A stretch of DNA of 64,000 bases from Gracilaria domingensis (lineage: Eukaryota; Rhodophyta; Florideophyceae; Gracilariales; Gracilariaceae), in assembly GCA_022539475.1 (NCBI GenBank), contig VCMS01000336.1, positions 86,718-150,717 of the forward strand, given 5' to 3'. A model generated the notes under the pieces. The model was not told the origin of the DNA and ran no database searches. It was given only the letters and a program-made list of their open reading frames with translations. A program made the position numbers and the translations under genes. Positions 29,810 to 41,989 of this stretch are shown in pieces; the first letter of the stretch is position 1; each line of letters begins with the position of its first letter.

Positions 29810-32127
29810 AGGTGCGAACACTACGTCTTCATGACGGTTGAAGCACCGGACAAACCAACAACGTTGTGCATCCACCTGCAAGAGCGGTATCTGCGAGCGA
29901 TCGTGATGAATTTGCGCCATCTTACCGGTTTCCGGGTCTATATGCGTCGTCCTGTACCTCCTATGAAGTTGCGATCACCGTCTATCGACGTGCCATAACG
30001 TTCCCGACATCGTCGTGAAAATGGTTGCAGCACGCCCAGATTGGGGTTCACTGCGTTTCATTCACACCCAATAACGGTCCTGGAGCCCGCGCAATATGCG
30101 TTTGGGCTTCTCTAGTGGGTGCGCAACCAACGTCCTTGACGGTGCCCTTGCCCGCAGTACGGCGAGCCGACTTCCTGCCAAGCAGTGCTGCAGCAACGCT
30201 CGACACACCCGAACGGGAGCGGTCCTCCTGAACTTCGTTCACTGTCCCGGGGTTCCGGTGCTATACCTCTCTGAGGCGCCTATTTTCCCTTTCAGGGGCG
30301 GTTGCCACACTGTGGAATCGACAAGCGCGATCCAAGGTCACCCAGTACAGTAGCGACCTTTTCCTGCCCAATTCCTTCCTCTCCGAGGTCCACCGTCCCG
30401 TTATACGGTCGCTCACATCACGCAATCATGCGGCACGTAGTCTCTAGATGGGTTCAGAAGTTACGACATTGTCGAATCAACGCTGCCGACGACGTTTCGG
30501 AAACTTCACACAAAGAAATTGGGAATTTGACATACCCGAAAAATTGTAGTCGCCATAACTTTTGAACCAGCTACGCTCTGAACAAACCCGATACATCGGA
30601 GAACTCCTGAGAATCAGAGCTTTCATTTGACAACAAAACTGTTGGGATTGAACACCACTAAGTGGGAAAGCCCGACCCATTTCAGTTGACAAAAATGCGG
30701 TCTAAAAATAGATTGTTGAACCGAAACGGTGCCGTAGCTCCAAAGTTCTTCAAGACAATTGCGTTCGGTTTCCGCCAAAGTGTTTGTATACATCCAGTGA
30801 CTACTGGTACAAAACCGTTGAAGAAACGAGCCAGTATTCACCGAGTTACGGGTCTTTTGCAGATGACCCTCGCAAGGTACTGTAGAGGTGATACACCCGA
30901 CATCGGAGAACCGCGAAAAAGACCAGAAACGACTGGTAATCGATACCAACGCCTTGTGCGGCTGTACCAGAGGCCGCAGAAGCGTAAAAGACGGCCTCCA
31001 CAACGGAGTGAACAGTAGTAGACGTGGTCGAAAGTCGTTGACAGCAGCAATTAAACCGGTAATCCGTGAAAACTTTCAACCGGATGACGGCGTACTAGAC
31101 CTTAATCAAGGTTCAACCTCTACCGAGGGCAGTCACTAGACCTCACAGAGGGTTCCTGAAACCCAAAATCAAACACACCAGCAAGGCTGAGACAACAAAT
31201 GACACCATAAAAATGGGTCGCAAAACAACAATGATCCTTCAACAAGATGTGTATCTTCCGGTCCCGTACCGTGCAGAACTCACGAGAACGTCTCGGTAAG
31301 CTTTCGAAAACCCGTGCAAACGGTGAGATGGAATGATAGGCCGCAGTGCGGGCGCAAACGAAGCTCCAGAGATATCGGTTAACCAGAAACTATCCTCGAC
31401 CACGAGAGTGACGAACCCTTACAAAGGTGATGATAACCGATGAAGATCGGGGTTCTTCCGCAATATGCGTGACGGTTTCGAACCTCGGCCGCATGTGGCG
31501 TGCAGTGAGAACCGTGAAACGTGCAAAGACCGTCACTGACGAGAACGAACCCTGTTCAACGTGAAAGCCAAACGAACGAGCGGTGCTCCTCGAAAATGGC
31601 AAAAGGTGATCAAACCGGTAGATACACATGATGTACACGGAAATTGTACACCCTTCTGCTAGGGAAAAACCGTGATTGCGGTCCACTATGGTAGTAGCGA
31701 ACCCGCAAGCTGGACAAAAAACCTAACAGGTAAACAACATCGAAAACGATTGAATAGCGATTAGACACGACATGAGTCGGATTCCAACCGCAAAATGCGA
31801 GCAACCAAGTGACCCCACATGGGTGAGAGTCACATGTGAAACTCCTTCTTCATAACTTCGCATCTGAATGACAATTCCTCTCCATAGAGTCTTCATTCTT
31901 CTTCCGAGTGTACTTCATCCTCTTCAGAGTGCAACTAAACTTCTCCTCACCTGAGGGCATAACTGATCTTGAACTCAACTCTCTTCTTCCTAGAGTGTCT
32001 CCTCACCACGCGAGTAGCGGTACAGTACTCCTCTGGAGGTTGTCGCAGTGTTCCTCGATTGAGTGTTGTCGTTCGTAGAACCGTTCGTGCGCAGTACGCG
32101 ATAAGCCTCCGTCTCTAACGACGTGTG
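29810..32127. other. Element 3 3' untranslated region, non-coding
   Basis: 2.3 kb between pol and PPT, the place where element 1 has its antisense gene. Here neither strand has a frame above about 126 codons and no similarity to the antisense protein is visible. The composition resembles the leader. It ends in a shorter C/T-rich tract (31850-31960). Confidence 0.7.
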
Positions 32128-35100
32128 TTATCCGACCATCGCTTGATGTAGGTTAGCCGGCAACGCCGTGTTAGTTCGACGATGGTACTGCACGATCTTC
32201 GATCGGGGTAAGTGCTCCACGGGTTCGTCCGAATCCCGCGACGGCGGATAGCCATACCAGCGTACCTGGTACTGAACATACCCCTTCGGGTTCCAACTGT
32301 GCCCCACTATGTGGTCGACAACGAACTCTTTCGAGTAAACTCCCCGCTCGAGCTCTTCCTGCGAAGGGTCGTCAGCGCGCTGCGGCGGTGCCGTAACTTC
32401 GTGACCAGCGGTGCTGTGAGTTTCTCCTGACGCCTTCGGCGGTGGATTTGCCCTCTGCTGAGTGTTCGTTTCCCGTTTCCGGGCTTCTTCAAGCAGCTTC
32501 GCCGCTTCGGCGGGTCCGCGAACGGCTAGTTCACGCGATAGTTCCCGTCTTGACGGTGAAGGCGGACGCGGAGGCGGATTGTTCACCACGGCACGTGCCG
32601 GTTCACGTGACGACACGCGACGTTTCGCGGTGGTGGCACTGCCACGAGTTGTGATTGGCCCATTGTGTGGCGCGCGCTGCGCGCCCCAAGATTTGTGGTG
32701 CGCAAGCGCTCCTGCAGATGCAGTGTGCGTTTTCCCTAAATCAGGGCTGTAATCCGTATCTCCAAAGAGCGGTGCGCCGTCATGACTTAGCGAAACGTCA
32801 TGACGTGCGACTTGCGACTTCCCCACGGCTGGGTGCAACGGTACACTACCATTACCCGAGCCGGGGTGTGTGATCTTCGCTTCAGCGAGCGTCTCCTCTT
32901 CTTCCTGCTCTGCAGTGTCTAAGGTACCGGGATCTGCCGTGACTTCCTTAGTGCGCGCCCGCGAAGGCGGTATGTGGCGGTCGTCAGCGACGGTTTGCGG
33001 CGACTGCGCGTCCGGAATACTCCGTGATACACTATCCAGCTTCGCTGTAGCCTCACTCTGCCGAGAAGTCGAGTGTTCTTGATCAACTTCCGGCCTTGCC
33101 GTGGTAACGTCGCGAACGAGAGCATGCTCCGCGTCCTGCGCCGACGAGGCGATGGGCGCGTGTTCTGGCGACGATTCCCCCAGCGGATGAGCGATACCAG
33201 TATCCTGGGACAACCTCGAGTCCGTTCGTTGCGTGCGGTATCCTTCAGAAAGGTCGCGATCCTTCGTAGAAGGTTGTGCATCCTCCGCGGAGTTCTGCGC
33301 GACAGCGGCCGACTGGAGCGCGTCCTTCGCGGCCTCAACACGCGACAGCGGGTGATCCTTCCCACTGACAGTGGTGTCCGTAGCAACTACGTCTTCGACG
33401 GTGTCCTGAGGCGACTCTGCCTCTGCTTCATTACTTTCCCGTGAATCACGGTGCTGCGACGGTAGCGACACCGGTGACTCACTCTCCGCGACAACGCGTG
33501 AATTCCCCTCCCCCTCCTTAGGTGGAGCGTTACGGGGAGCAGTCATCACGTCGGTTGACGGTGTAACAGACGCTGTGAAACGCGATTTCACCAGCGGTGT
33601 ATGTTCCGATACCTCGGCTTGCGACGATATAATCGGTACATCTGTGAGACCCCGTGTTGGGTGACGGAGCCCCACAGTGGGTGTAGTGTTCTGCGACGAG
33701 GTTCCTCGGTTCTCTGTCTGTCCAGCTTCCTGCTGTGTGTCCGAAAGTACTTCCGTGTGAACGGTTGGACCTCTTACCACGCGATCGCGGGAGAAACGCT
33801 CATGAGCGTCACCAACTTCCAGTACGGCTGTGTCCTTGTTCACGCTGACAACGCGGTACGGACCATCAGCGATGGGTGAAAGCTTGTGGCGCCGCTCCTT
33901 TTCAGGGTTGTAGTACTCCTTCCTGACAAAGGCGAGGTTTCCCACTTTCAGTGGCGGTAGTGGTCTCCGTACCCGGGCATCAAAGTTCCGCTTGTAAGCG
34001 TGTTGTGCTTTCGCCATTGACGACCTGGCGACAGGTACCATTGCGGATAACCACTGCTTCCATTGCAAGTAGTGATCCCGTATTGACGGTGACGTATCCA
34101 GCTTTGCTGATGGTTCAACCGCAACTGGCGGTGGTGTCCGTGAGAGCACGAGCTCAAAGGGCGATAAACCAGTTACTCTGTGAACTTGCGTATTATACGC
34201 ATACGTCACGGTATCCGTGTAGAGATCCCAAGTTTTCGGGTGTTCAACAGTATAAGCCCGCAACGCGGAGAGCATTGTCCGGTTAAACCGTTCGACTTGC
34301 CCATTGCATTGGGGATGATACGTCGTCGTGAAGAGATTCTTCACGTCGAGTATCCGACAGACATCCTGGAAGAAACGTGCAGTAAACTGCGGACCATTAT
34401 CTGAGAGGAGATTGACCGGGGGACCGTAGACCATAACCCAATGGCGAACGAATGCCTCCGCAACACTGCGTGCTGTAATCGACTTCAACGGAACTGTCCG
34501 GACTAGCTTACTGAATCTATCCGTAATAACGAGTAAGAACCGATTTCCTCGGGAAGTACGCAAGAACTCACCGAGTATATCGATGGCAATAAACTCCAAC
34601 GGCGCCCTTGCGGGGAAAAGTGTTAGTTTCTTCGCATGGCGACGCTGTTTAACTCGCTCGCGAGCACAATGTGTACACGCCTTCACGGTGGTGTAGCAGT
34701 CCAACGCTAACGCGGGCCAGTAGAAATCCCGACGCAGTGTCGTGTATAACCGCTTAGCACCCGGATGGGAAGCCATCCGCGATTGATGCGAGAGATGCAA
34801 TACCCTTGTTTGTAAGGAGTGAGGAACCACAATCTGTGGGGTAGAACGAACCACTCTGACGAGGTAACCTTGTGTGTTGACCCCGAACGGGATGTTAGCA
34901 CCACCATTAATTTGGGAGCGTATCCTCGTACAGAACGGGTCAGATTGCTGTTCCCGCACCAGCTCTTCTGGAGTAATGGGGACGAATGTACCGGATTCCG
35001 GGTCTTCACCGTCTGCGACGAGCAAATCATCACAGATGTCGTCCGACACGATGTCGTAGTCTTCATCACCCTCCTCCATGAGGAAACAGGGGATATCTTC

Positions 35101-35601
35101 ATCCTCGTCATCGAGGGGTAAAGCTTCACCTTCAGTTCCTAGACGTGAAAGAGCATCCGCTTGCGCGTTTAAACAACCCTTCTTATAGGTGACCTCGTAG
35201 TCAAACTCGGCAAGCCGAAGACGCCAACGCATTAAGCGTCCGGAAGGCTCCGTGACTGACATTAACCAACGCAAGGCGGAATGATCCGTATTGACGGTAA
35301 AGTGCACACCCATAAGATATGGTCGTAGAGTCTGCAAAGCCCATACCATGGCGAGACACTCCTTCTCGGATACCGAGTAATTGCGCTCGTGCACGTTGAG
35401 TGTACGAGACCAATAGCCAATTGGTTTGCGTTCCCCTTCGGGTGTAGTCTGAAAGAGAGCGCAGCCAATTTGGTAATCGCTCGAATCCGTATCCACGGTG
35501 TACGGCAACCCGTTCTTTGGTAACGCTAACACGGGTGCCGTGGTAACAGCCTCTTTAAGAGAGTTGAAGGCCTCCACTTGCGTGGGGGTAAGTGGTCCCA
35601 A
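32128..35601 (-). CDS. pol: Element 3 pol: RNase H, integrase, linker, chromodomain
   Basis: A single 1157-codon frame from the end of RT through RNase H (DSSDYQIGCAL, QADALSR), the complete integrase (HHCC finger; DDE positions in IAIDILGEF, LLSDNGPQF and GQVERFNR), GPY/F, a roughly 450-residue linker and the chromodomain (YQVRWYGYPPSRDSDEP). This copy shows that pol is one frame where element 1 is broken by two one-base deletions. The linker differs from element 1 by many substitutions although the flanking integrase is nearly identical. Separated from the RT frame by a one-base deletion near 35641. Confidence 0.95.
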   Translation of the reverse strand: MGPLTPTQVEAFNSLKEAVTTAPVLALPKNGLPYTVDTDSSDYQIGCALFQTTPEGERKPIGYWSRTLNVHERNYSVSEKECLAMVWALQTLRPYLMGVHFTVNTDHSALRWLMSVTEPSGRLMRWRLRLAEFDYEVTYKKGCLNAQADALSRLGTEGEALPLDDEDEDIPCFLMEEGDEDYDIVSDDICDDLLVADGEDPESGTFVPITPEELVREQQSDPFCTRIRSQINGGANIPFGVNTQGYLVRVVRSTPQIVVPHSLQTRVLHLSHQSRMASHPGAKRLYTTLRRDFYWPALALDCYTTVKACTHCARERVKQRRHAKKLTLFPARAPLEFIAIDILGEFLRTSRGNRFLLVITDRFSKLVRTVPLKSITARSVAEAFVRHWVMVYGPPVNLLSDNGPQFTARFFQDVCRILDVKNLFTTTYHPQCNGQVERFNRTMLSALRAYTVEHPKTWDLYTDTVTYAYNTQVHRVTGLSPFELVLSRTPPPVAVEPSAKLDTSPSIRDHYLQWKQWLSAMVPVARSSMAKAQHAYKRNFDARVRRPLPPLKVGNLAFVRKEYYNPEKERRHKLSPIADGPYRVVSVNKDTAVLEVGDAHERFSRDRVVRGPTVHTEVLSDTQQEAGQTENRGTSSQNTTPTVGLRHPTRGLTDVPIISSQAEVSEHTPLVKSRFTASVTPSTDVMTAPRNAPPKEGEGNSRVVAESESPVSLPSQHRDSRESNEAEAESPQDTVEDVVATDTTVSGKDHPLSRVEAAKDALQSAAVAQNSAEDAQPSTKDRDLSEGYRTQRTDSRLSQDTGIAHPLGESSPEHAPIASSAQDAEHALVRDVTTARPEVDQEHSTSRQSEATAKLDSVSRSIPDAQSPQTVADDRHIPPSRARTKEVTADPGTLDTAEQEEEETLAEAKITHPGSGNGSVPLHPAVGKSQVARHDVSLSHDGAPLFGDTDYSPDLGKTHTASAGALAHHKSWGAQRAPHNGPITTRGSATTAKRRVSSREPARAVVNNPPPRPPSPSRRELSRELAVRGPAEAAKLLEEARKRETNTQQRANPPPKASGETHSTAGHEVTAPPQRADDPSQEELERGVYSKEFVVDHIVGHSWNPKGYVQYQVRWYGYPPSRDSDEPVEHLPRSKIVQYHRRTNTALPANLHQAMVG

Positions 35602-35621
35602 TTTGGGCGGTTGTCCCTTCT

Positions 35622-36329
35622 TCAGGAGTTCGTTGAGCGGTCCGCGATCTTCGCGAAGCGAGAAATGAACCGTCTATAAACGTTGCATAGCCCTAGAAAG
35701 GAGCGTAGCTCTGTCTGTGTAGTGGGGTGCTTCGCCTCTTTGAGGGACTTCACGCGAGCTTCCTCGATCAGTAACCGTCCTGGACGTATGACATGGCCCA
35801 GATACTTCACTGAGTGAGTGAAAAACTCACACTTCCTCAATTTGAGAGTAATTCCAGCATCCCGCAAAGCGGTCATTATCTCCCGAACATGTTCGAGGTG
35901 ATCGTCCAAACTGTTGGAAAACACGATGATGTCATCGAGGTATACCAAGCAACTCCGCCATTTGAAGCGAGCTAACAAAATGTCCAGAGCACGCTGAAAC
36001 GTAGCGGGGGCGTTCGTTAACCCGAACGGCATACGCTTAAAGCGGTATAGTCCTGAATGACAGGTAAACGCGGTCTTGTCACGGTCTTCCGGTCTAACTG
36101 GTACTTGCCAGTAACCCCAGTTTGCATCCAAAGTGGAGAAAACAGTAGCATCGCCAAGCGAGTCGATATACTCGTCCATACGAGGTATGGGGTACACGTC
36201 TTTGACGGTGACATCGTTCAAGCGACGATAGTCGATACAAAAGCGCCAGGACCCGTCGGGTTTCGGAGCCAGTACAACTGGAGATGCCCACGGCGACTGA
36301 GCCGGTTCTATCACGCCAGCGCGGAGCAT
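35622..36329 (-). CDS. pol: Element 3 pol: reverse transcriptase
   Basis: 235 codons with RMPFGLTNAPATFQ and YLDDIIVFS, identical to element 1 in nearly every residue. It ends in a frame break (C-run at about 35641: GGTCCG for GGTCCCG), and its start is broken by a lost base near 36331. The same positions are intact in element 1, so each copy carries different single-base defects. Confidence 0.95.
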   Translation of the reverse strand: MLRAGVIEPAQSPWASPVVLAPKPDGSWRFCIDYRRLNDVTVKDVYPIPRMDEYIDSLGDATVFSTLDANWGYWQVPVRPEDRDKTAFTCHSGLYRFKRMPFGLTNAPATFQRALDILLARFKWRSCLVYLDDIIVFSNSLDDHLEHVREIMTALRDAGITLKLRKCEFFTHSVKYLGHVIRPGRLLIEEARVKSLKEAKHPTTQTELRSFLGLCNVYRRFISRFAKIADRSTNS

Positions 36330-36540
36330 TTTTTGATCTGAAACTCTTCCTCTTCCCGTGCTTTCGGGCCTGCCCTGTAAGGGTGCTGAGCAATCGGCTT
36401 GGTCTCCGGCAGGAGGTCAATCCGGTGTTCCGTAGTTGAAACCTCTCCGAGGGAACCATCCCACATTGGTGTAAACTCTCGCAACATGTTGCGCAACTTC
36501 TCACGGTGTGAAACCGGTACATGACCGAGATTCAATTCTT

Positions 36541-37490
36541 CTAACTCCTTGATAGGGTCAATCTTGTCATAACTCGTAGGAACGGTCCTAGCTTACGAGT
36601 CATTCGTGTGTTCAACCGTCTGGGACGGGTGTTCAACCGTCTGGGACGGGTCCGACGCAGACGAGCGCGACGATTCTTCCTCCCCCTCCTTAGGTGAAGC
36701 AAACCAGTGCGTTCTTCAGCAAGCCCGAGCATCTCGGCGGCAGTCACCTTTGTAGGGATAAGCGCCGTAGGGTGCGGTAAGACAGTACCAATTACTTGGT
36801 TCTTTACCAGATACTGGGGCTTCTTGCCAAAGTTGGCCAACATAACCCGAAAGGGGTGTTCGCTGTTGATTTGAACAACTCCGTTCGCCAACGCGACCTG
36901 ATACTTCTCGTATAACGAGTTCAATGGTTGAACAACCCGCAAACCACGCGGTGCGGCAGTAACATCAACCCAAACCTGGGATTCTGGCGGAATAGAAATT
37001 GCACGCGCTACGCGGAGCTTCGGCGACTCCTTCGGAGGTGAGGAATCCTGTAGAGGAGCGGGTAGTGGTACCAGCTTAGCTGACGCTCGGCGTAATGAGC
37101 GACGAACAATCGGTACAACCGAACCATCTTCCATTTCCACTTCACGCGCACGCGGTCGTATGGCTTCGACATATCTGTCGCAGAAGTCACACCCTAGAAT
37201 GACAGGGGCAGCGAGCGTCTTGCAGACGATGAATTCTACCTGCTCGATGCAGTTACCAATCCTGACAATCAGTGAAACCATTCCAGCCGTTTGTAACGGG
37301 TTATTGTTAGCATCTGCCACGTCCATGACGGTCCAGAGCGGGATTCGACAACGGACTTCCGGCGGTAGTAACGACTCAACAATGAAGTTGGGGCCAGCAC
37401 CTGTATCCAAGACAGAGAGATGACGCACCATATACTGGGTGGATAGGCCAAGGTCAGCAAATATCTTGTAGTTTCGCTTGGCCATTACAT
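36541..37490 (-). CDS. pol: Element 3 aspartic protease
   Basis: LDTGAGPNFI active site and PVILGCDF, as in element 1. Near its C-terminal end an 18-bp tandem duplication (36609-36645) repeats RPRRLNT. The open frame extends upstream to 38031, but that part is out of frame with gag and reflects indels. Confidence 0.85.
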
Positions 37491-37599
37491 GACTCGATCC
37501 GGGATCCGGTTGTTCCTGAACCGTATCCACGGGCGACGTAACACACCGATGGTGGTAGAGTCCACGTCTAAGACGTCTGTTTCCTCGAAAGGATTTTGA

Positions 37600-39690
37600 C
37601 CTGGGAGCGAGGCGGTTGACGCCTCGGCGCCGTAGACTCGACTCGTGCCTCTCCATTGAGACTCCTCTCAGTTTCACTGATTTCACCGTTCTAACGGGAA
37701 CGGCTCTGTGCAGCAGGATCTTCACAGATTCCTGTGAACAGCACAGAACTACGCAACAGCGGTTGCCCCACGGTCGAGCCTGTGAAACATTGACTGCGGT
37801 CCTCAACCAGGAGTTGCAGTTAACGCAGCCAATCCTGCAGCAGACACCTACGTACTCAGCCTTCGCACGCCAGATATCGTACGCACTGACCCTTCGGCGG
37901 GTGGTCAGCGCTTTCCAAAATTCGCCAACAACCGTGGGATTTCCTATCGATAGGTTCAGTCGGCTGCATGCCCGCTGTTTAACACGTGAAACAGATCGTG
38001 GTCTTCGAACTCCGTGGATCTTGGAACTCACCGTACGCGGTCACCCAACCAGTCCTGGTAACGACTCCTGAATAGGTTACCTGAGGACCGCAACCGTGGA
38101 CGGTCTGCGTAAAGCAGCGCATCTTCGTCTTCGACGAGGCTCTGACAGAAAGCAACTCCGTATCGGAATAAATCCAGTCCACTGTGCGAGATGTAAGTCC
38201 ACATCGTGGCAGAAAATCCTGCGGTAGCAGGAAGCCGATCGACGCCCTCCTTTCGAGTGAACGCCTTGGTTGAACCCGGTATCCCGTATGCTGCGCGCAA
38301 GGTCTCCCTCCGCCTTCGCTTACTGCACATAACTCCAGATAGTGTCTTCTTCCGTCTTCCGTCCTGGGCAAACCAGATGCGAATAGCCGATCAATCCGTT
38401 TGATAAACAGCGTGCAGCCTCGTTGAGGATAAACATTTCACAACGGTGGAAGCCTTATTCAGGCCGTACGAGTACATCGTTTCCGACTCCTTCGGCGTTT
38501 GTTGCTCCCGCAACGCTTGCGTGATTGCTTCTCGATAGAGTAATTTTTTTTTTTTTTTTTTTTTTTTTGTTTTTTGTTATCGCAACGAGCGCAACAAATA
38601 CTGCACTGCTTCGGCCAGCAGGTGACCCCTCTTCAGAGGCGCGAGATGAACCTCTTACAGAGTTATACTGATCTTCAGCGAGTCCACGTAGAAAATACGG
38701 TAAGGCAACATAAGCTTCCCCTCACTCATGCGAGGATGTCAGCTTCCGCTACAAAGCGTGAAAGAAAGTCAAGCACCAGAATGGGATCCTCCCCAGTGAA
38801 CAACTGGTTGCGAAAGGTTAAGGACATGCGTTTGATGCAGTCCTTCACTTTACCCGTGCCACGGGGCGTCCGGTTCAGACTTGAATCTTCCAAACGGTAA
38901 TACCGGTAAGATAACAACCTTTTGAACAAGGGATTCGTCGGCTCCAGTTCCCTCAAACCTGAGTGCTTTCGCCCCGTTTCCGGGTACCAACAACACCATA
39001 GGTGACGTAGAACTCCGCGAACGCGTAGAACGAGCGCGACGTTCACCGTCACTTGACGAGCTCGATGATAAGGAACCCGCGAGCGGTTTGAAATACCAGA
39101 AGACTGTGACGATTCCGAGTCATACTCGTCGACATTCCTCTTCTTAGAGCGACTCTTCCCGGACTTCCGGTCACGTTACCACGAGACACTCCCGCAGAGG
39201 CGGCAGCAGGGCCGTCATCCTCACGGATGGTGGCCTCTAACGTCTCAAACGCCAAGATCCACATTTAACTTCTGTGTTAACTCTCGGTGAAACTGGATAT
39301 CCTTGAAAACCTCAAGGAGGCATTAACTCCGTCCTGTAAAATTACGTAGACTCCATCTGATACACTCCGTGATGCTGCGTCCAAACCTTCAACGAGTGTT
39401 TCGACCTGAGAAACGAGTCTTCATTGAAGAACTCCTCATGACACATCTGAGCCTCGAAGCACACAAACTTGGTCTCCAACTCGTTACGAGCGCACCCTTT
39501 CGCCGCGACAGCGGGTATAAGACCTCAAAAGCAGATGAGGCCAAGCACTGGGCATCAGACGATTGCAGGCTGTTCCGGTTTCGGGTTTCCCTTCCATCAA
39601 CCCTGTAGCTTCAGAACAGACCGCAGACTGGGCAGCCAACCAACGGAGTCGAGACTTCGTAGGCTCGAGCCGCCTTCCACGGCCATCGTC
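37600..39690 (-). pseudogene. gag: Element 3 gag, indel-ridden
   Basis: Pieces of the capsid frame are recognisable (38726-39052: GLRELEPTNPLFKRLLSYRY, GEDPILVLDFLSRF), but the frame changes every few tens of bases and a poly-T run interrupts it at 38544-38568. The flanking LTR and leader have the same error pattern, so this is probably sequence quality rather than decay. Confidence 0.75.
38544..38580. other. Poly-T insertion, probable artefact
   Basis: About 25 T then GTTTTTTG inside gag, where elements 1, 2 and 4 have ordinary coding sequence. Confidence 0.8.
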
Positions 39691-40121
39691 CACGACGAGA
39701 TACAACAGAAAACTGGAACAGGAAAGCAAAACACAATAACCTCGAAGGAGTTGTAGCACTCCTCACACGATTTGACGATAACGAACAAACGGACGAACAA
39801 CCTTAGCCAACGGGAACAGCCGTATACGGAATTAGGGCTGATCGACCAGATTCTGAACAGTAGACAACCCCAAACGGGAGAGTGACAACAACCGTACCGA
39901 CGCTGAATCCAACACACTACGGAAATAGGTAGTGGCCACCGTAGTAAACCAGTGTCCCAACAAACAACCAAATGAGAAAGCAATATAAAACCAAGCACGA
40001 CGTCTGTCGGCAGAGCTTCCAGTAGAGAACTGCTGTAGGGTATCTCACGACCGAATACGAACCGGCAAAACCGGAAATTGATCAGAAAAACCACTTGCGA
40101 GATTCAACGCACTTACTAAGT

Positions 40122-40133
40122 CGCGGGAGACCA
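40122..40133 (-). promoter_or_regulatory. Element 3 primer binding site
   Basis: Minus-strand TGGTCTCCCGCG, 2 nt after the LTR end; one or two differences from element 1, in the error-rich zone. Confidence 0.7.
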
Positions 40134-40135
40134 AT

Positions 40136-40884
40136 TGTTGTGCAAACCCAGCGATGTGAAAGACACGCAAAGGCGGTTCAGACCCTCTCTCAAGAGGCGA
40201 GCACAGCAGTAGAGCGCTCCCACGGTACGACACGGCAATGCCGGGTGTAAGACCGGGGTCGACCCTTCCCAAGTAATGGAGGGAGCGAACGGCGAAGAAG
40301 ACGCGTCCAGCGGTAGAGAACACACGACACAAGTCGGCAGTAGCGTCACGTGCGTAGCACGCGGTACCCACGAGGTTGGCGATGACACGCGAGAGCGGTA
40401 ATAGCCCACGCGAGTGTGTCGAGCCACGAACGGTATGCACCGGTACACCAAGTAGTGCTACCTGTATAACAGGGACAGAAATAAAGAAAACACACACAAA
40501 GTAAACACGCGAAAGCGGTAGTGGTGTTAATGATGCCCGAGGCGGATGATGAGCCCTGCACAAGGTGCCGACTCTCCGGAGGAGGATATCGTCACCAAGG
40601 TGAAACATCAGAGCCGAACACTCGGTTGTTTTGTTTAACTTCCCCGACAATGGGTGCAGCTCAACCTACTAATAGTGTAGAGTGCCACTTCAAGTTGTGG
40701 CAACTCGGCTAACTAAAAAATATATAAAGATCTAGAATATTCCAAAGTTGGTTGCAACCGTCCATAACACGTGTTAGCCATCCAGCCATGCTGTGCCAAC
40801 CTCACCAGAGTCCCCGACTCCACTGCACTGCAGGGCAGTGATTTACACAAAAGCGAGCAAATACCGCATTAAGCGTGCTCTACA
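40136..40884 (-). repeat. Element 3 5' LTR
   Basis: Matches 29034-29796 with scattered single-base losses; ends CTCTACA before the CAAAC duplication. Confidence 0.85.
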
Positions 40885-40885
40885 A

Positions 40886-41130
40886 CAAACTAGCACAAGC
40901 GCAGATTTGGGAGAGGGGTCGCGAAAAGAAGAGTGATGGTGGTGTGGCAAGTAGGAACCTTACAAAAACAGGAGACCCAACATTAACTGCAAGGGATGAA
41001 TTTAATATTCCAAAAATTCTTAATTTTTGAAGTGCCAGCCTCTGCCACCCCTCCGCGCTTCCAGAGGCCACAGAAACTAGCTTAATTCCAAAGCGAACAG
41101 ACAATATTCCACTTGCTAAACACAGACACG
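40886..41130 (+). repeat. Family X repeat, copy A, right part
   Basis: Continues the repeat interrupted at 29033. ATATTCCAAAAATTCTTAA and GTGCCAGCCTCTGCCACCCC recur (reverse) at about 53465-53520, and similarity fades after CATATTCCA-TTGC-AACAC at about 41125. Confidence 0.75.
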
Positions 41131-41989
41131 TAGCCGCCCCTGCGGAATCGCAACCTCCGCAGATTGGCGGGGACGCTCTATAAAACTGAGCAGGGAGCCT
41201 CCAGCAATGGAGAGGCGCCCCCAGCGACCGGGTTAGGCGCCTGAGGCGAGAAGCCTCGGCTCCCCCGGTCAACAATCCTTTCGAGACACTGGCCACTTAC
41301 AACGTGGATCGAGCCACTTGGTTCTGCTCGCCCGTGTACGGTTCGTAAGAACAGCCGGTTCCGCGTAGAGTCTCGTCATGCGAAACGTTAACTACAAAGT
41401 TACGCCGACCTGGGTGTTTTCCGACCAGTACTATGGTTCGCATTGTCCGTGCTTCTGATACAGAGCTGCCCAATTCTTGTTGAACTTATTCGCCGCACTT
41501 CGTCTCGCGTTGTGCGGCGCCGCAGATTGACATAGCGGATGCGAACAATCGCCACTTTCGACTGGGAGTGATAGACCTGTCGTGGCTGGGCCGCTACGTG
41601 GCGAAGCTCGGATTTTTGTTTGCAAGCAACTTCGCTGCGCCGTTATCCTCGGGCTGCACTTCTGTGACCGCTTCGTCGATGCAATTCGACCGGGAAGCAA
41701 CCATCCGAAATGAAGTGGACTACTGTACCGATCGTTCGCTCCCTACGCCCGGGCTGAAAAGCAATTCCCTTTGCCTGCGGCACAGAAAGCCTACAGCGAT
41801 AACGGAAGTCTACAAAGCTCCGAGTAGCTCGGCCCATTTCCAGCCCGCCTGAATTCACAGTCTGGGTTACTGTGACTCCCCAATTGGCTTACAAACGGTA
41901 CAACCGTTGCTTGCTTACAGGAGAAGCATCAGGCTTGCCCTCGCTAATGGATTGTTTTCGTCAACCCGAGAAGCTTTTCAGTGCTGGTT
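41131..41989. other. Unassigned stretch before the gap
   Basis: GC-balanced sequence with frames under 95 codons on both strands and no recognised motif. Confidence 0.4.

Larger units (their letters stand above)
29034..40885 (-). mobile_element. Element 3: chromodomain Ty3/gypsy retrotransposon, related to element 1
   Basis: Same plan and orientation as element 1, with LTRs at both ends and CAAAC duplications. RT to integrase is almost identical to element 1. R-U5 is shared. The U3 and the 3' untranslated region (29810-32127) differ, and there is no long antisense frame. The left two thirds are clean. From about 37600 to 40885 the sequence carries frequent single-base indels and a poly-T insertion (38544-38568), which looks like unpolished read sequence. 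Confidence 0.9.
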
